Source: Rhodococcus sp. 06-235-1A
GTDB lineage: Bacteria > Actinomycetota > Actinomycetes > Mycobacteriales > Mycobacteriaceae
Length of the DNA: 64,000 nucleotides
Assembly: GCF_002258785.1 (NCBI RefSeq)
Contig: NZ_NOYI01000003.1
Coordinates: forward strand, 124,001 to 188,000
Direction: 5' to 3'
Position 1 is the stretch's first letter, and every line of letters starts with the position of its first letter. The position numbers were made by a program, and so were the translations under genes. Shown one piece after another: positions 16,833 through 28,074 of the stretch. Under the pieces are notes generated by a model. That model saw only the letters and a list, made by a program, of their open reading frames with translations. It ran no database searches and was not told the DNA's origin.

Positions 16833-17306
16833 TCAGCGTCGGAACCAGGCCGACGGTTCGTCGGCAATGGCCTTCTCGATTCGCAATCGTGAAGTGGCCG
16901 TGAGGTTTTGCGGGAGTGAGTCGAGTGCGAACCACGCGACGTCGAGATTCTCGTCGTCGGCGGCGTGAGGAGTGCCCCCGACGTACCGAGCGAGGAACGT
17001 GATGTCGAGATACTGTGCGACGTCGCCGTTGGGGTACGTGATCGGCTCCGTCACGTCGACGCTCGTCAGACGCACGATCGAGGCGTCGACACCGGTTTCC
17101 TCGCCGATCTCGCGCAGGGCGGCCGGGGCCGGTTCTTCGCCGGGTTCGAGAATTCCGGAGACCACGGCCCAGGTGTTGTTGTCCGCTCGCAGGGTCAGCA
17201 GCACACGCCGGTCGTCGTCGAGTACGACGGCGCTGACGCCGGACAGCCACAGCGGCGACGTGCCGACGACACTGCGCAGGGCGCGGACGAACTCGGGAAT
17301 CGGCAT
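16833..17306 (-). CDS. Nudix hydrolase
   Basis: 157-residue pyrophosphohydrolase. The Nudix box is complete: GILEPGEEPAPAALREIGEE followed by TGV (G-x5-E-x7-REUxEExGU), at about residues 51-73. The substrate is not evident. Preceding strands (SAVVLDDDRRVLLTLRAD) resemble MutT/NADH-pyrophosphatase-like sanitising enzymes. It lies four bases downstream of the FecB-like gene and is probably cotranscribed with it. Confidence 0.88.
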   Translation of the reverse strand: MPIPEFVRALRSVVGTSPLWLSGVSAVVLDDDRRVLLTLRADNNTWAVVSGILEPGEEPAPAALREIGEETGVDASIVRLTSVDVTEPITYPNGDVAQYLDITFLARYVGGTPHAADDENLDVAWFALDSLPQNLTATSRLRIEKAIADEPSAWFRR

Positions 17307-17310
17307 CGCG

Positions 17311-18396
17311 TCAGGACACGTAGGCGTTCAGTGAAGCGGACAGATCGGCCAGTACGGCCCGCGCCGCGACAACTCCACTGCCCGACCAGACCGTGTCGTT
17401 CACCGCGAACACTCGCCCGTCGGTGACCGAACCGAGAGCGTGCCACGCGTCGCTGTCCATCACCTCGCGGCCGAACGTCTCGCCGTCGGGACCGGCGAAT
17501 CGCACGTAGACGATGTCTCCTTCCACCGGAGCGAGGTTGTCCGGCTCTACCGAGAAATCGGCGTCGCGCTGGCTCTGGGGCCGGCCGACACCGACTTCGC
17601 TCAGTACTTGGCCGGCAAACGAATCGGGTCCGTCCACCTCGATGGAGTCGGCGTCGAATCGGAGGACCGACGCCTGCGTCTGGGCAGCGTCGATCTCGCG
17701 ACCCACCCGTTCGGCATCCGCGGAGAACGACGCCAGTGCGTCGAATCCCGACTGCCCTCGACCCAAGGCTGCCGTGGACTGCAGAAAGGTGTCCTTCCAG
17801 CCCTGCCCGGTCGTGGTGAACACAGTCGGTGCGATGGCGGTCAGAGAGTCGTAGGCGTCGGGTCCGAGGGAGTCGGCACCCAGGATCAGATCGGGGTCGA
17901 GAGCGGAAATTGCATCCATGTCCGGAGCGCCGACCGGACCCACCGACGGAACGGACGCCAAGCCGGTACCCAGGTACAGCGGTTGGTCCCCGTCGCCACG
18001 GAAATCGGGGTCGAGCGTCGCCGCTCCGACAACGCGTTCCCAGATTCCGACCGCGCAGCTGGCGTCGAGGCCTGCGGCATCGAGCACGACGATGCGTTGA
18101 GGGTCGGCCGGGATGGCACTGATTCCCTCGGCGTGCCCCACGGGGCGGGTGTCGCCTTCGACGCCGGTCCGGTCGAGCGGGGCGAGCGCTGGACACAGTC
18201 CCACGGTGTCCCGGTTGTTACCGACGACCCCCGCTCCGGCGATGTTCGTCGTGCTGCGAACGATCGTCGACGCATCGTCCTGCGCCTCGGAGTCGGAACA
18301 ACCGACCAGCGTCACGGCTGCGGCAAGGCACGCAGCGGCGAGAGTGCCGATCCTGCGCTGTGCACACGAACGGGGGAGTCGTGAGTGGAGTGGCAA
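17311..18396 (-). CDS. fecB: FecB-like siderophore/iron ABC transporter substrate-binding lipoprotein
   Basis: Periplasmic-binding-protein type III lipoprotein for ferric-siderophore or haem uptake, orthologous by position to mycobacterial FecB (Rv3044). I choose the TTG at 18396, which has GGAAG seven bases upstream and places a signal peptide directly before the lipobox LVGC (Cys at about residue 33); longer readings to 18534 lack a signal. The binding domain shows RIVVLDAAGLDASCAVG, DAISALDPDLILGADSLG and the terminal DTVWSGSGVVAARAVLADL. No permease or ATPase genes are nearby. No IdeR-type iron box was seen upstream. A Nudix gene follows directly. Confidence 0.85.
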   Translation of the reverse strand: MPLHSRLPRSCAQRRIGTLAAACLAAAVTLVGCSDSEAQDDASTIVRSTTNIAGAGVVGNNRDTVGLCPALAPLDRTGVEGDTRPVGHAEGISAIPADPQRIVVLDAAGLDASCAVGIWERVVGAATLDPDFRGDGDQPLYLGTGLASVPSVGPVGAPDMDAISALDPDLILGADSLGPDAYDSLTAIAPTVFTTTGQGWKDTFLQSTAALGRGQSGFDALASFSADAERVGREIDAAQTQASVLRFDADSIEVDGPDSFAGQVLSEVGVGRPQSQRDADFSVEPDNLAPVEGDIVYVRFAGPDGETFGREVMDSDAWHALGSVTDGRVFAVNDTVWSGSGVVAARAVLADLSASLNAYVS

Positions 18397-18698
18397 CGCG
18401 GGACTTCCTTCGACGGGTCGGGTGGTCTCACACAGTATCGGAACGACGTCGTCGTGGAACACCCGAACGAAGGCCGTCGAGGCCATGGAATCGACGGTGC
18501 TCACAGCGTGGCCCGATACGGCGGAAAGTCCCACAGCGCAGGCAGATCACTCGATCCGGGCAGTGCTCGATCAGCCCAATACGACACACGGTAGGACCGG
18601 TTCGGCAAGCGTCGGTCCGACGGTCTACGATTCGAGGAGCGCACGACTAGATGACGTCGCCCTGTAGTTCGGGGTCGGACGCGCAATCAGGAGGATCT
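18397..18698. other. Divergent gap between fecB and ctaD
   Basis: About 300 bases crossed by open frames without family features. The hexamer TACGAT near 18629 on the plus strand could be the ctaD -10. No palindrome, riboswitch or iron box was recognised. Confidence 0.45.
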
Positions 18699-20489
18699 GT
18701 GACTGCCCTAGCGCCTAGGCCCGCACCCGCGGTGGATGCTGCTCGGCCGTTCCCGCCGAGGATGGGACCGAAGGGTTCGTTTCTGCACAAAGCGGTGACG
18801 ACGACCGATCCCAAGGTGTTGGGGATCATGTACATCGCGACGTCGTTCGCGTTCTTCCTGGTCGGTGGACTGATGGCGCTGTTGATGCGCGCCGAGTTGG
18901 CCGTGCCGGGAATGCAGTTCCTGTCCAACGAGCAGTACAACCAGCTGTTCACCATGCACGGCACCATCATGCTGCTGCTGTACGCAACGCCGATCGTGTT
19001 CGGCTTCGCGAACTACATCCTCCCGCTGCAGATCGGCGCTCCCGACGTCGCGTTCCCTCGCTTGAACGCGTTCTCGTACTGGCTCTACCTCTTCGGCGCC
19101 TTGATCACCACGGCAGGCTTCATCACTCCCGGTGGTGCGGCCGACTTCGGTTGGACCGCGTACACCCCACTCACCTCGGCTCTGCATTCGCCTGGTGTCG
19201 GTGCAGACCTGTGGATCATGGGTCTGGCGATCGCCGGTCTTGGCACCATCCTCGGTGGCGTCAACATGATCACCACGGTCATCTGCCTGCGCGCCCCCGG
19301 TATGACGATGTTCCGGATGCCGATCTTCACCTGGAACATTCTGGTGACGTCGATCCTGATCCTGCTTGCCTTCCCGCTGCTGACGGCGGCACTGCTCGGC
19401 CTGGCGGCCGACCGTCACCTCGGCGCGCACCTGTTCGATCCGGCGACCGGTGGAGTGCTGCTGTGGCAGCACCTGTTCTGGTTCTTCGGCCACCCCGAGG
19501 TGTACATCATCGCGTTGCCGTTCTTCGGAATCGTCTCCGAGGTGTTCCCGGTCTTCTCGCGTAAGCCGATCTTCGGCTACTCGGGTCTGATCTACGCCAC
19601 GATTGCAATCGCTGCTCTGTCGATCGCAGTGTGGGCGCACCACATGTACGCCACCGGTGCGGTTCTGCTGCCGTTCTTCTCGTTCATGACGTTCCTCATC
19701 GCGGTGCCGACGGGTGTGAAGATCTTCAACTGGGTCGGCACGATGTGGCGTGGTCAGGTGACGCTGGAAACGCCGATGTTGTTCTCCATCGGATTCTTGA
19801 TCACGTTCGTCTTCGGCGGATTGACAGGCGTCCTGCTGGCGTCGCCGCCGATCGACTTCCAGGTCACCGACACCTACTTCGTCGTCGCCCACTTCCACTA
19901 CGTGGTGTTCGGCACGGTTGTGTTCGCGACGTACGCGGGCATCTACTTCTGGTTCCCGAAGATGACGGGCCGGATGATGGACGAGGCGCTCGGCAAGTGG
20001 CACTTCTGGCTGACCTTCCTCGGATTCCACGCCACGTTCCTCGTTCAGCACTGGCTGGGCAACGAAGGCATGCCGCGTCGTTACGCCGACTACCTGCCCT
20101 CCGACGGCTTCACGGAACTCAACATCATCTCCACGATCGGCGCGTTCATCCTCGGTGCCTCGACGCTGCCGTTCGTATGGAACGTCTTCAAGTCCTACCG
20201 GTACGGCGAGGTCGTCACGGTCGACGATCCGTGGGGCTACGGCAACTCGCTGGAGTGGGCCACGTCCTGCCCGCCGCCGCGACACAACTTCACCGAACTG
20301 CCTCGGATTCGCTCCGAGCGTCCGGCGTTCGAGTTGCACTACCCGCACATGGTCGAGCGGATGCGTGCAGAAGCGCACGTCGGGCCCGGTGCGCACGGCG
20401 GTAAGACCACCGCCGTCCTCGAACAGGCCCGACGGGCTCCGATCGCCACCAGCGATCACGAAGGATCCGGAGACCCGGACCCCAAGTAG
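18699..20489 (+). CDS. ctaD: Cytochrome c oxidase (aa3) subunit I
   Basis: Haem-copper oxidase catalytic subunit, integral membrane with 12 helices. It starts at GTG 18699, immediately after a perfect AGGAGG site; a longer in-frame reading to 18651 has none. Ligands are visible: FTMHGTIML for low-spin haem, the CuB His and cross-linked Tyr in GHPEVYI, the HH pair in WAHHMYATG, and HFHYVVFGT for both haems. Proton-channel residues follow the A-type pattern. It has 596 residues with a soluble C-terminal tail of about 60. The other oxidase subunits (ctaC, ctaE, qcr genes) are not here, as in mycobacteria where ctaD is also separate. Confidence 0.97.
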   Translation: MTALAPRPAPAVDAARPFPPRMGPKGSFLHKAVTTTDPKVLGIMYIATSFAFFLVGGLMALLMRAELAVPGMQFLSNEQYNQLFTMHGTIMLLLYATPIVFGFANYILPLQIGAPDVAFPRLNAFSYWLYLFGALITTAGFITPGGAADFGWTAYTPLTSALHSPGVGADLWIMGLAIAGLGTILGGVNMITTVICLRAPGMTMFRMPIFTWNILVTSILILLAFPLLTAALLGLAADRHLGAHLFDPATGGVLLWQHLFWFFGHPEVYIIALPFFGIVSEVFPVFSRKPIFGYSGLIYATIAIAALSIAVWAHHMYATGAVLLPFFSFMTFLIAVPTGVKIFNWVGTMWRGQVTLETPMLFSIGFLITFVFGGLTGVLLASPPIDFQVTDTYFVVAHFHYVVFGTVVFATYAGIYFWFPKMTGRMMDEALGKWHFWLTFLGFHATFLVQHWLGNEGMPRRYADYLPSDGFTELNIISTIGAFILGASTLPFVWNVFKSYRYGEVVTVDDPWGYGNSLEWATSCPPPRHNFTELPRIRSERPAFELHYPHMVERMRAEAHVGPGAHGGKTTAVLEQARRAPIATSDHEGSGDPDPK

Positions 20490-22651
<2,162 letters not shown>

Positions 22652-22686
22652 GGTCCACTGTCGTATAAGTGGCTATGCAGAACGTA

Positions 22687-22708
22687 TCCAGTCTTCCCGG
22701 AGACTGGA
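22687..22708 (+). promoter_or_regulatory. Hairpin covering the ribosome site of the YczE-like gene
   Basis: TCCAGTCT (22687-22694) and AGACTGGA (22701-22708) form a perfect 8-bp stem with a 6-base loop. The GGAAG ribosome site (22706-22710) is partly inside the right arm, four bases before the ATG at 22712. Opening and closing of the stem could gate translation, or the DNA palindrome could be an operator. A TATAAG hexamer near 22663 may be the -10. Confidence 0.5.
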
Positions 22709-22711
22709 AGC

Positions 22712-23431
22712 ATGTTCTCCTCATCGCTTCGTGCAGTCTCCGGTCGTCGTCTTCCTTCTCGGCTGGTTGCCCTCTACGTGGGGCTGTGGCTGTACGGGGC
22801 CTCGATGTCGTTGATGATCGCAGGCGGACTCGGTGTCAACCCCTGGGATGTGTTCCACCAGGGCATCGAAAGCCATGTCTCCCTCAGCTTCGGAACCATC
22901 ACCGCGATCACCGGAGTTGCGGTGCTGCTGATGTGGATTCCACTGCGGCAACGTCCGGGTCTGGGGACCGTGAGCAACGTGGTGGTGATCGCAGTTGCCG
23001 TGGATGCGACGTCGGCACTGTTGCCGCATCTCGACGGACTGCTCATTCGGTCGCTGGCCATGGTGTCGGGGATCGTGGTGAACGCGTTCGCCACGGCCCT
23101 GTACATCGGTGCCGGAATGGGCCCGGGCCCACGTGACGGTTTGATGACCGGCCTGGTGGCCAGAACCGGGTGGTCGATCCGGCTCACGCGTACCGGCATC
23201 GAACTGACCGTGGTGCTCACCGGTTGGTTGCTCGGCGGGACTCTCGGGGTGGGTACGGTGCTCTATGCGCTCGGGGTCGGCCCGCTCGTGCAGCTGTTCA
23301 TGACTCACCTGCCTGCGCTGCGGAACACCAGCACCGTGGGGCCGGTCACCGAGATCATCGAACCTGCTTCCAGCGCAACGGTGTTCGACGGTACTCCGTC
23401 CGCACGGGAGGAATCGAGTACCGGGACGTAA
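22712..23431 (+). CDS. YczE/YyaS/YitT-family integral membrane protein
   Basis: 239-residue membrane protein with five or six hydrophobic segments spread over residues about 15-205. The family motif GLGVNPWDVFHQGI is near 40-53, and GAGMGPGPRDGLMTGL near 133-148 is its second half-copy, as in YczE/YitT proteins. Function is not established for the family (a transporter-like role is assumed). The soluble tail of about 35 residues after FMTHLPAL is encoded by DNA that also encodes the end of glgX on the other strand (127-bp overlap), so this tail is probably not functionally constrained. Confidence 0.75.
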   Translation: MFSSSLRAVSGRRLPSRLVALYVGLWLYGASMSLMIAGGLGVNPWDVFHQGIESHVSLSFGTITAITGVAVLLMWIPLRQRPGLGTVSNVVVIAVAVDATSALLPHLDGLLIRSLAMVSGIVVNAFATALYIGAGMGPGPRDGLMTGLVARTGWSIRLTRTGIELTVVLTGWLLGGTLGVGTVLYALGVGPLVQLFMTHLPALRNTSTVGPVTEIIEPASSATVFDGTPSAREESSTGT

Positions 23432-25470
23432 CGCGACGACGACCAACTCGGGCAGGCCAGCGCGATCTCTGCCGGTCCTCCCGAGTGCAGGATCAGTAGC
23501 GAACTGGCGTCGTCGACCTGGCCGCCGTCGGACGCATAGGAGCGGACGTCCGAACCGTCGACCCAGGCCGCGATCGTGCGTACCGAATCGTCGTTCCACC
23601 GGTCGGTGTCGAATTCCGTTCCGGCAGAATCGAACCACACCAGATCGGGTCGGCCGTTCGGAGTGGCACGGCCGGTGAAGAACTCCTGCTGTCGTAGCGT
23701 CGGGGCGCTTGCTCGGACGCGAAGCAAGCGAGCGACGAAGCGAATCATGTTCTGATCGGCACCGGCCCAGTCGATGGCCCAGGCGTCTGCGGCCGGAGTA
23801 TCGAAGGGAACGCAGTACGCGTTGTTGTTGCCGGCCTGGGTATGGCCCAGTTCGTCGCCGGCCAGCAGCATCGGCGTGCCGGTCGAGAGAGTCAGGGTGG
23901 CCAACAATGCCCGAACGTGGCGTCCACGAGCATCGAGAACCCCCGAATCCTCGGTCGGTCCCTCGATCCCGTGATTGACCGACGAGTTGTTGTCGGTTCC
24001 GTCCCTGTTCTCTTCGCCGTTGGCCTCGTTGTGCTTGTTCTCGTAGGACACCAGATCGCGGGCGGTGAACCCGTCGTGCGCGGTGACGAAATTGATCGAC
24101 GCCCAGGGCAGACGGCCGCCACCGGCGAACAGGTCCTCCGAACCGGCCAAGCGCGAGGCGAGTTCCCGGACGCCGTGGTGCCCTGCCCAGAAATTTCGTA
24201 CCGTGTCGCGGTAACGATCGTTCCACTCCGACCACGCCACTCCGAAGTTTCCGACCTGGTAGCCCGCACCGGTGGCGTCCCACGGCTCGGCGATCAGCTT
24301 GACCTGTGACAGAAGAGGATCCACCGCTATTGCGGTCAGTAGCGGTGCGCGAGAATCGAATCGCCAACCACCGGGCCTGCCGAGCGTGCTCGCGAGGTCG
24401 AACCGGAACCCGTCGACGCCCATCTCGTCGACCCAGTAGCGCAGGCTGTCGCACACCATGCGCACGACCGCGGGCGACGCCGAGTCGAGAGTGTTGCCGC
24501 AACCGGTCAGGTCGACGTCCGATCCGCGGCCGTCGAGGAGGTAGTAGCCGGGAGCATCGAGCCCGCGCCAACTGATCGACGGACCGTCGACCGCCGACTC
24601 GCACGTGTGGTTGTAGACGACGTCGAGGATCACCTCGATCCCCGCACCGTGCAACGCGTCGACCATGGTCCGGAATTCGTCGACCTCGTCGCCGGGAACC
24701 GCAGCGAAGCGCGGATCCGGCGCGAAGTAGGCCCCGGTCGAGTAACCCCAGTGGTTCCGCATTCCGCGGGCACGTACACCGGGCTCGGTGAATGTGGTGT
24801 GCACGGGCAGCAACTCGATCGACGTGACCCCGATGCGAGCGAGATGTTCTAGCACCGCGGGTTGGGCGAGTCCCAGGTAGGTGCCGCGAAGATGGGAGGG
24901 TACGTCCGGATGACGGGCAGTGAACGACCCCACGTGCAACTCGTAGAGGACGGTTCGGTCCCACGGCACGGACGGGCGCGCCGGCCGACCGGTGCTAGCG
25001 AGAGGTGCGCGAACCACGCCGAGGGGCACGTGCCCGAGCGAATCGCGAGAACTCGGTGCTCCGAACGGATCGTCCTCGTACGCCAACAACGCCGACGGAT
25101 CTCCGAATTCTCCGCTGACCTGACGGGCGGAGGGATCGAGCAGAATCTTCGCACCGTTGAATCGACGCCCCGCGTGCGGATCCCACCGGCCGTGTGCTCG
25201 GAAGCCGTATCGGTCACCGGGTCGAACGCCCGGAACGAAGCCGTGTCGAACTCCGAACGTACCGGTGGTCAGTTCTACTCGCCGCTCGCCGCCGTCCGGA
25301 TCGATCAGGCACACCTCGACGCCCTCGGCCTCGGGCGCGTGGACTGCAAATTGCGTGCCAGTCGACTGCGCGGTGGCACCGAGGGGGAACGGCGATCCGG
25401 GTGGATTGGAGCCAGCTTCCCGGTCCTCTGATCGATGGGGACCGGCGGGCAGATCGTGATTTGGCGACAC
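23305..25470 (-). CDS. glgX: Glycogen debranching enzyme GlgX (GH13 isoamylase type)
   Basis: Hydrolyses alpha-1,6 branches of glycogen or alpha-glucan limit dextrins. I take GTG 25470 as start, giving 721 residues; a longer frame to 25956 runs through the divergent ABC gene. Order: N-terminal CBM48 (PLGATAQSTGTQFAVHAP), linker, GH13 barrel with ELHVGSFTARHPDVP, DVVYNHTCE (region I), GFRFDLAS (nucleophile Asp, region II), IAEPWD (acid Glu, region III) and FVTAHDGFT (region IV), then the C-terminal beta domain. It overlaps the YczE-like gene tail to tail by 127 bp. It fits with the GH57/GT4 alpha-glucan genes at 32-36 kb. Confidence 0.93.
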   Translation of the reverse strand: MSPNHDLPAGPHRSEDREAGSNPPGSPFPLGATAQSTGTQFAVHAPEAEGVEVCLIDPDGGERRVELTTGTFGVRHGFVPGVRPGDRYGFRAHGRWDPHAGRRFNGAKILLDPSARQVSGEFGDPSALLAYEDDPFGAPSSRDSLGHVPLGVVRAPLASTGRPARPSVPWDRTVLYELHVGSFTARHPDVPSHLRGTYLGLAQPAVLEHLARIGVTSIELLPVHTTFTEPGVRARGMRNHWGYSTGAYFAPDPRFAAVPGDEVDEFRTMVDALHGAGIEVILDVVYNHTCESAVDGPSISWRGLDAPGYYLLDGRGSDVDLTGCGNTLDSASPAVVRMVCDSLRYWVDEMGVDGFRFDLASTLGRPGGWRFDSRAPLLTAIAVDPLLSQVKLIAEPWDATGAGYQVGNFGVAWSEWNDRYRDTVRNFWAGHHGVRELASRLAGSEDLFAGGGRLPWASINFVTAHDGFTARDLVSYENKHNEANGEENRDGTDNNSSVNHGIEGPTEDSGVLDARGRHVRALLATLTLSTGTPMLLAGDELGHTQAGNNNAYCVPFDTPAADAWAIDWAGADQNMIRFVARLLRVRASAPTLRQQEFFTGRATPNGRPDLVWFDSAGTEFDTDRWNDDSVRTIAAWVDGSDVRSYASDGGQVDDASSLLILHSGGPAEIALACPSWSSSRYVPVLDSSRADGVPSNTVALEAGSMISVTGPTVLVFRSAGR

Positions 25471-25522
25471 GCGTGCACATCCTGCCGTGAATGCAGGGTC
25501 GATGTGCGGGAAGATAGGCGTC

Positions 25523-26344
25523 GTGTCTGAACCGGATCCCGACCTGCTCGTAGATTTCACCGATGTCGTCGTCCGCCGTGGTGGTGTGACCTTGGTGGGG
25601 CCCGTCACCTGGAAGGTGGAACTGGACGAACGGTGGGTCGTCCTCGGGCCGAACGGTGCCGGAAAGACGTCGTTGTTGCGTATCGCGGCGGCCGAGATCC
25701 ATCCGACATCGGGTGTCGCCCACATTCTCGGCGAGGTCATGGGCAAAGCCGACGTCTCCGAACTCCGACCCCGAATCGGGTTGTCGTCGTCCTCGCTGGC
25801 CCACCGCATTCCGGCCGACGAGCTGGTGTCCGACCTGGTGGTCTCCGCCGGGTACTCCGTACTGGGACGCTGGCGCGAGAAGTACGACGCAGTCGACACC
25901 GAACGCGCGGTGGAGATGCTGGAGAGTCTCGGTGCCGAGCATCTAGCCACTCGCACCTACGGCACCCTCTCGGAAGGCGAACGCAAGCGGGTCCTCATCG
26001 CGCGCGCGTTGATGACCGACCCCGAACTGCTGCTGCTCGACGAGCCTGCGGCGGGTCTCGACCTCGGCGGTCGCGAGGAACTGGTGGCACGTCTGGCCGA
26101 CATCGCTGCCGACCCGGATTCCCCTGCCACCGTGTTGATCACCCACCACGTGGAGGAAATCCCCCCGGGGTTCAGTCACGCGTTGCTGCTCAAGGAAGGC
26201 GGTGTGGTGGCACAGGGGCTGTTGGACGATGTCATCACCGCGGAGAACCTCACCGAGGCGTTCAGCCAGTCGATCGCGCTCGACCGGGTCGACGGCCGCT
26301 TCTTCGCCCGCCGCACTCGGGCTGCCGGTGCGCACCGACGCTAG
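25523..26344 (+). CDS. ABC transporter ATP-binding protein
   Basis: 273-residue ABC ATPase without fused membrane domain. Walker A is GPNGAGKTS (about 46-54), the signature is the variant TLSEGERKR instead of LSGGQ, and Walker B is LLLLDEPAAGLD followed by the switch His in ITHHVEE. It corresponds to Rv3041c. No permease gene is adjacent, so it could serve a membrane partner elsewhere or act in a non-transport role like some soluble ABC ATPases. It starts with GTG 25523, divergent from glgX with a 52-base gap. Confidence 0.88.
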   Translation: MSEPDPDLLVDFTDVVVRRGGVTLVGPVTWKVELDERWVVLGPNGAGKTSLLRIAAAEIHPTSGVAHILGEVMGKADVSELRPRIGLSSSSLAHRIPADELVSDLVVSAGYSVLGRWREKYDAVDTERAVEMLESLGAEHLATRTYGTLSEGERKRVLIARALMTDPELLLLDEPAAGLDLGGREELVARLADIAADPDSPATVLITHHVEEIPPGFSHALLLKEGGVVAQGLLDDVITAENLTEAFSQSIALDRVDGRFFARRTRAAGAHRR

Positions 26345-26394
26345 CGCTGGACCACCCCGATCTCGCTGATCTGCTCAGCGGTACGTTGCCATTC

Positions 26395-27210
26395 ATGAGC
26401 TCGAACAGTGCTGCCGATCACGTGCCTGTGCGTGATGCCTCGACAGTCATCCTGATCCGTGACGGTCGATCACGTCCCGAGATCGAAGTGTTTCTCCTGG
26501 AACGTGTCGGCGGAATGGCGTTCGCGGGCGGCATGACGGTGTTCCCCGGAGGCGGCGTCGATCCCTCCGACGCAGCGGCCGACGTGGGTTGGGCAGGCCC
26601 ACCGCCTTCGTGGTGGGCCGAACGCCTCGGAACCGACGAGGGCAGAGCGCAGGCCCTGGTCTGTGCCGCGGCGCGCGAGACGTTCGAGGAGTGCGGGGTA
26701 CTGCTGGCCGGGTCGGCTCCGGATTCCATCGTTGCCGACACTGCCCCGTTCGCTGCGGAGCGAGGTCGACTCGAGCGACGCGAACTCTCGTTCGCCGAAT
26801 TTCTCACCGCACACGACCTGGTGCTGCGCTCGGACCTGCTTCGGCCGTGGTCGCACTGGATCACGCCGGTGGGCGAAGCGCGACGGTACGACACTCGGTT
26901 CTTCGTCGCAGTTCTTCCGGAAGGCCAGAAGGCGGACGGGGAAACCAGCGAAGCAGCATCGGTAAGTTGGCGTTCGACCGGTGCTGCAATGGCGGATTGG
27001 CGACAGGGAAACACAATCCTGCTCCCACCGACCTGGAGCCAGTTGGACGCACTGTCTCGGTTCGAGACCGTCGCCGACGTCGTCGACCACGAACGTGACA
27101 TCACCCCGATCCTGCCGATTCTCACCCGTGAGGACGGCGCGGTCCGGGTGATCTTCGACGGGGACGACGCGTACTACGCCGGAGCGCAACATCCCTGGGC
27201 CGATCGCTGA
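26395..27210 (+). CDS. Nudix-domain hydrolase (NUDT7/NUDT19-like)
   Basis: 271-residue protein starting MSSNSAADHVPVRDASTV. The N-terminal strand VILIRDG, the segment VGGMAFAGGMTVFPGGGVDP and the degenerate Nudix helix ARETFEECGVLL (REx2EExG core) resemble the coenzyme-A-diphosphatase-like NUDT19/RP2 group, in which the helix is displaced by an insertion. It corresponds to Rv3040c and lies directly ahead of an enoyl-CoA hydratase, which agrees with acyl-CoA or CoA turnover. The reading frame is open much further upstream but that part is a shadow of the ABC gene. Confidence 0.82.
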   Translation: MSSNSAADHVPVRDASTVILIRDGRSRPEIEVFLLERVGGMAFAGGMTVFPGGGVDPSDAAADVGWAGPPPSWWAERLGTDEGRAQALVCAAARETFEECGVLLAGSAPDSIVADTAPFAAERGRLERRELSFAEFLTAHDLVLRSDLLRPWSHWITPVGEARRYDTRFFVAVLPEGQKADGETSEAASVSWRSTGAAMADWRQGNTILLPPTWSQLDALSRFETVADVVDHERDITPILPILTREDGAVRVIFDGDDAYYAGAQHPWADR

Positions 27211-27236
27211 ACTGTCGCCGGGTAGCCTTTCGGCCC

Positions 27237-28016
27237 ATGGCTGAGTTCGTGAATCTCGAAGTATCCGACGGTATCGGCACCATCCGCCTGGATCGTCCGC
27301 CGATGAATGCGCTCGATCGTCAGATGCAGGAAGAAATTCGCTCGGCGGCTCGGGAAGCGACCGTGAACACCGACGTCAAGGCGGTCGTCGTCTATGGCGG
27401 CGAGAAGGTGTTCGCAGCCGGTGCGGACATCAAGGAGATGGTGGCGCTGTCGGCGGCGGAAATGGCGGAGATCGCCGGCGACCTGCAGTCCGCTCTGGGC
27501 TCGCTGAGCACCATCCCCAAGCCGGTAGTCGCCGCCGTGACCGGATACGCGCTCGGCGGTGGACTCGAGGTCGCTCTCGGCGCCGATCGTCGAATAGCCG
27601 GAGACAACGCCAAGTTCGGTGTCCCCGAAGTGCTCCTCGGTGTCATTCCCGGCGGCGGCGGCACTCAACGACTGGCGCGGCTGATCGGCCCGAGTCGAGC
27701 AAAGGACATGGTCTTCACCGGCCGCTTCGTCGGTGCGGAGGAAGCTCTGCGGATCGGTCTGGTGGACGAGGTGGTGGCCCCCGACGAGGTGTACAACGCG
27801 GCGCGGGCGTGGGCCATGCAATTCACCAAGGGCGCATCGAGGGCGCTCGCCGCCGCAAAGGCGTCGATCGATCAGGGACTCGACGTCGATCTCACCAACG
27901 GCCTTCGAATCGAGGCTCAGCAGTTCGCAGCCCTGTTCGCCACCGACGATCGGACGATCGGGATGAAGTCCTTCGTGGCCGACGGCCCGGGCAAGGCGAC
28001 CTTCACCGGCCGGTGA
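27237..28016 (+). CDS. echA17: Enoyl-CoA hydratase/isomerase family protein
   Basis: Crotonase-fold enzyme of 259 residues that hydrates trans-2-enoyl-CoA, or acts on related thioesters. The oxyanion-hole segments are AGADIKEM near 62-69 and ALGGGLEVALGADRRIAG near 105-122. The catalytic Glu pair is present in PEVLLGVIPGGGGTQRLARL (first Glu) and its partner near 110. The position after the Nudix gene matches echA17 (Rv3039c). A TAGCCT hexamer lies eight bases before the ATG. Confidence 0.9.
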   Translation: MAEFVNLEVSDGIGTIRLDRPPMNALDRQMQEEIRSAAREATVNTDVKAVVVYGGEKVFAAGADIKEMVALSAAEMAEIAGDLQSALGSLSTIPKPVVAAVTGYALGGGLEVALGADRRIAGDNAKFGVPEVLLGVIPGGGGTQRLARLIGPSRAKDMVFTGRFVGAEEALRIGLVDEVVAPDEVYNAARAWAMQFTKGASRALAAAKASIDQGLDVDLTNGLRIEAQQFAALFATDDRTIGMKSFVADGPGKATFTGR

Positions 28017-28062
28017 CGACAGTGCCTGCCGTCGACGGAGTTGTTTCACAGCTACCGGATAG

Positions 28063-28068
28063 TAGGCT
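28063..28068 (+). promoter_or_regulatory. -10 box (TAGGCT) of the methyltransferase gene, leaderless arrangement
   Basis: TAGGCT followed by exactly six bases and the ATG at 28075. No ribosome site is present, so translation is expected from a leaderless mRNA. Confidence 0.55.
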
Positions 28069-28074
28069 CGCCTG

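Noticed and set aside
18397..18698. IdeR/DtxR iron box before fecB
   Set aside because: No sequence close to the 19-bp TTAGGTTAGNCTAACCTAA consensus was seen in the gap.
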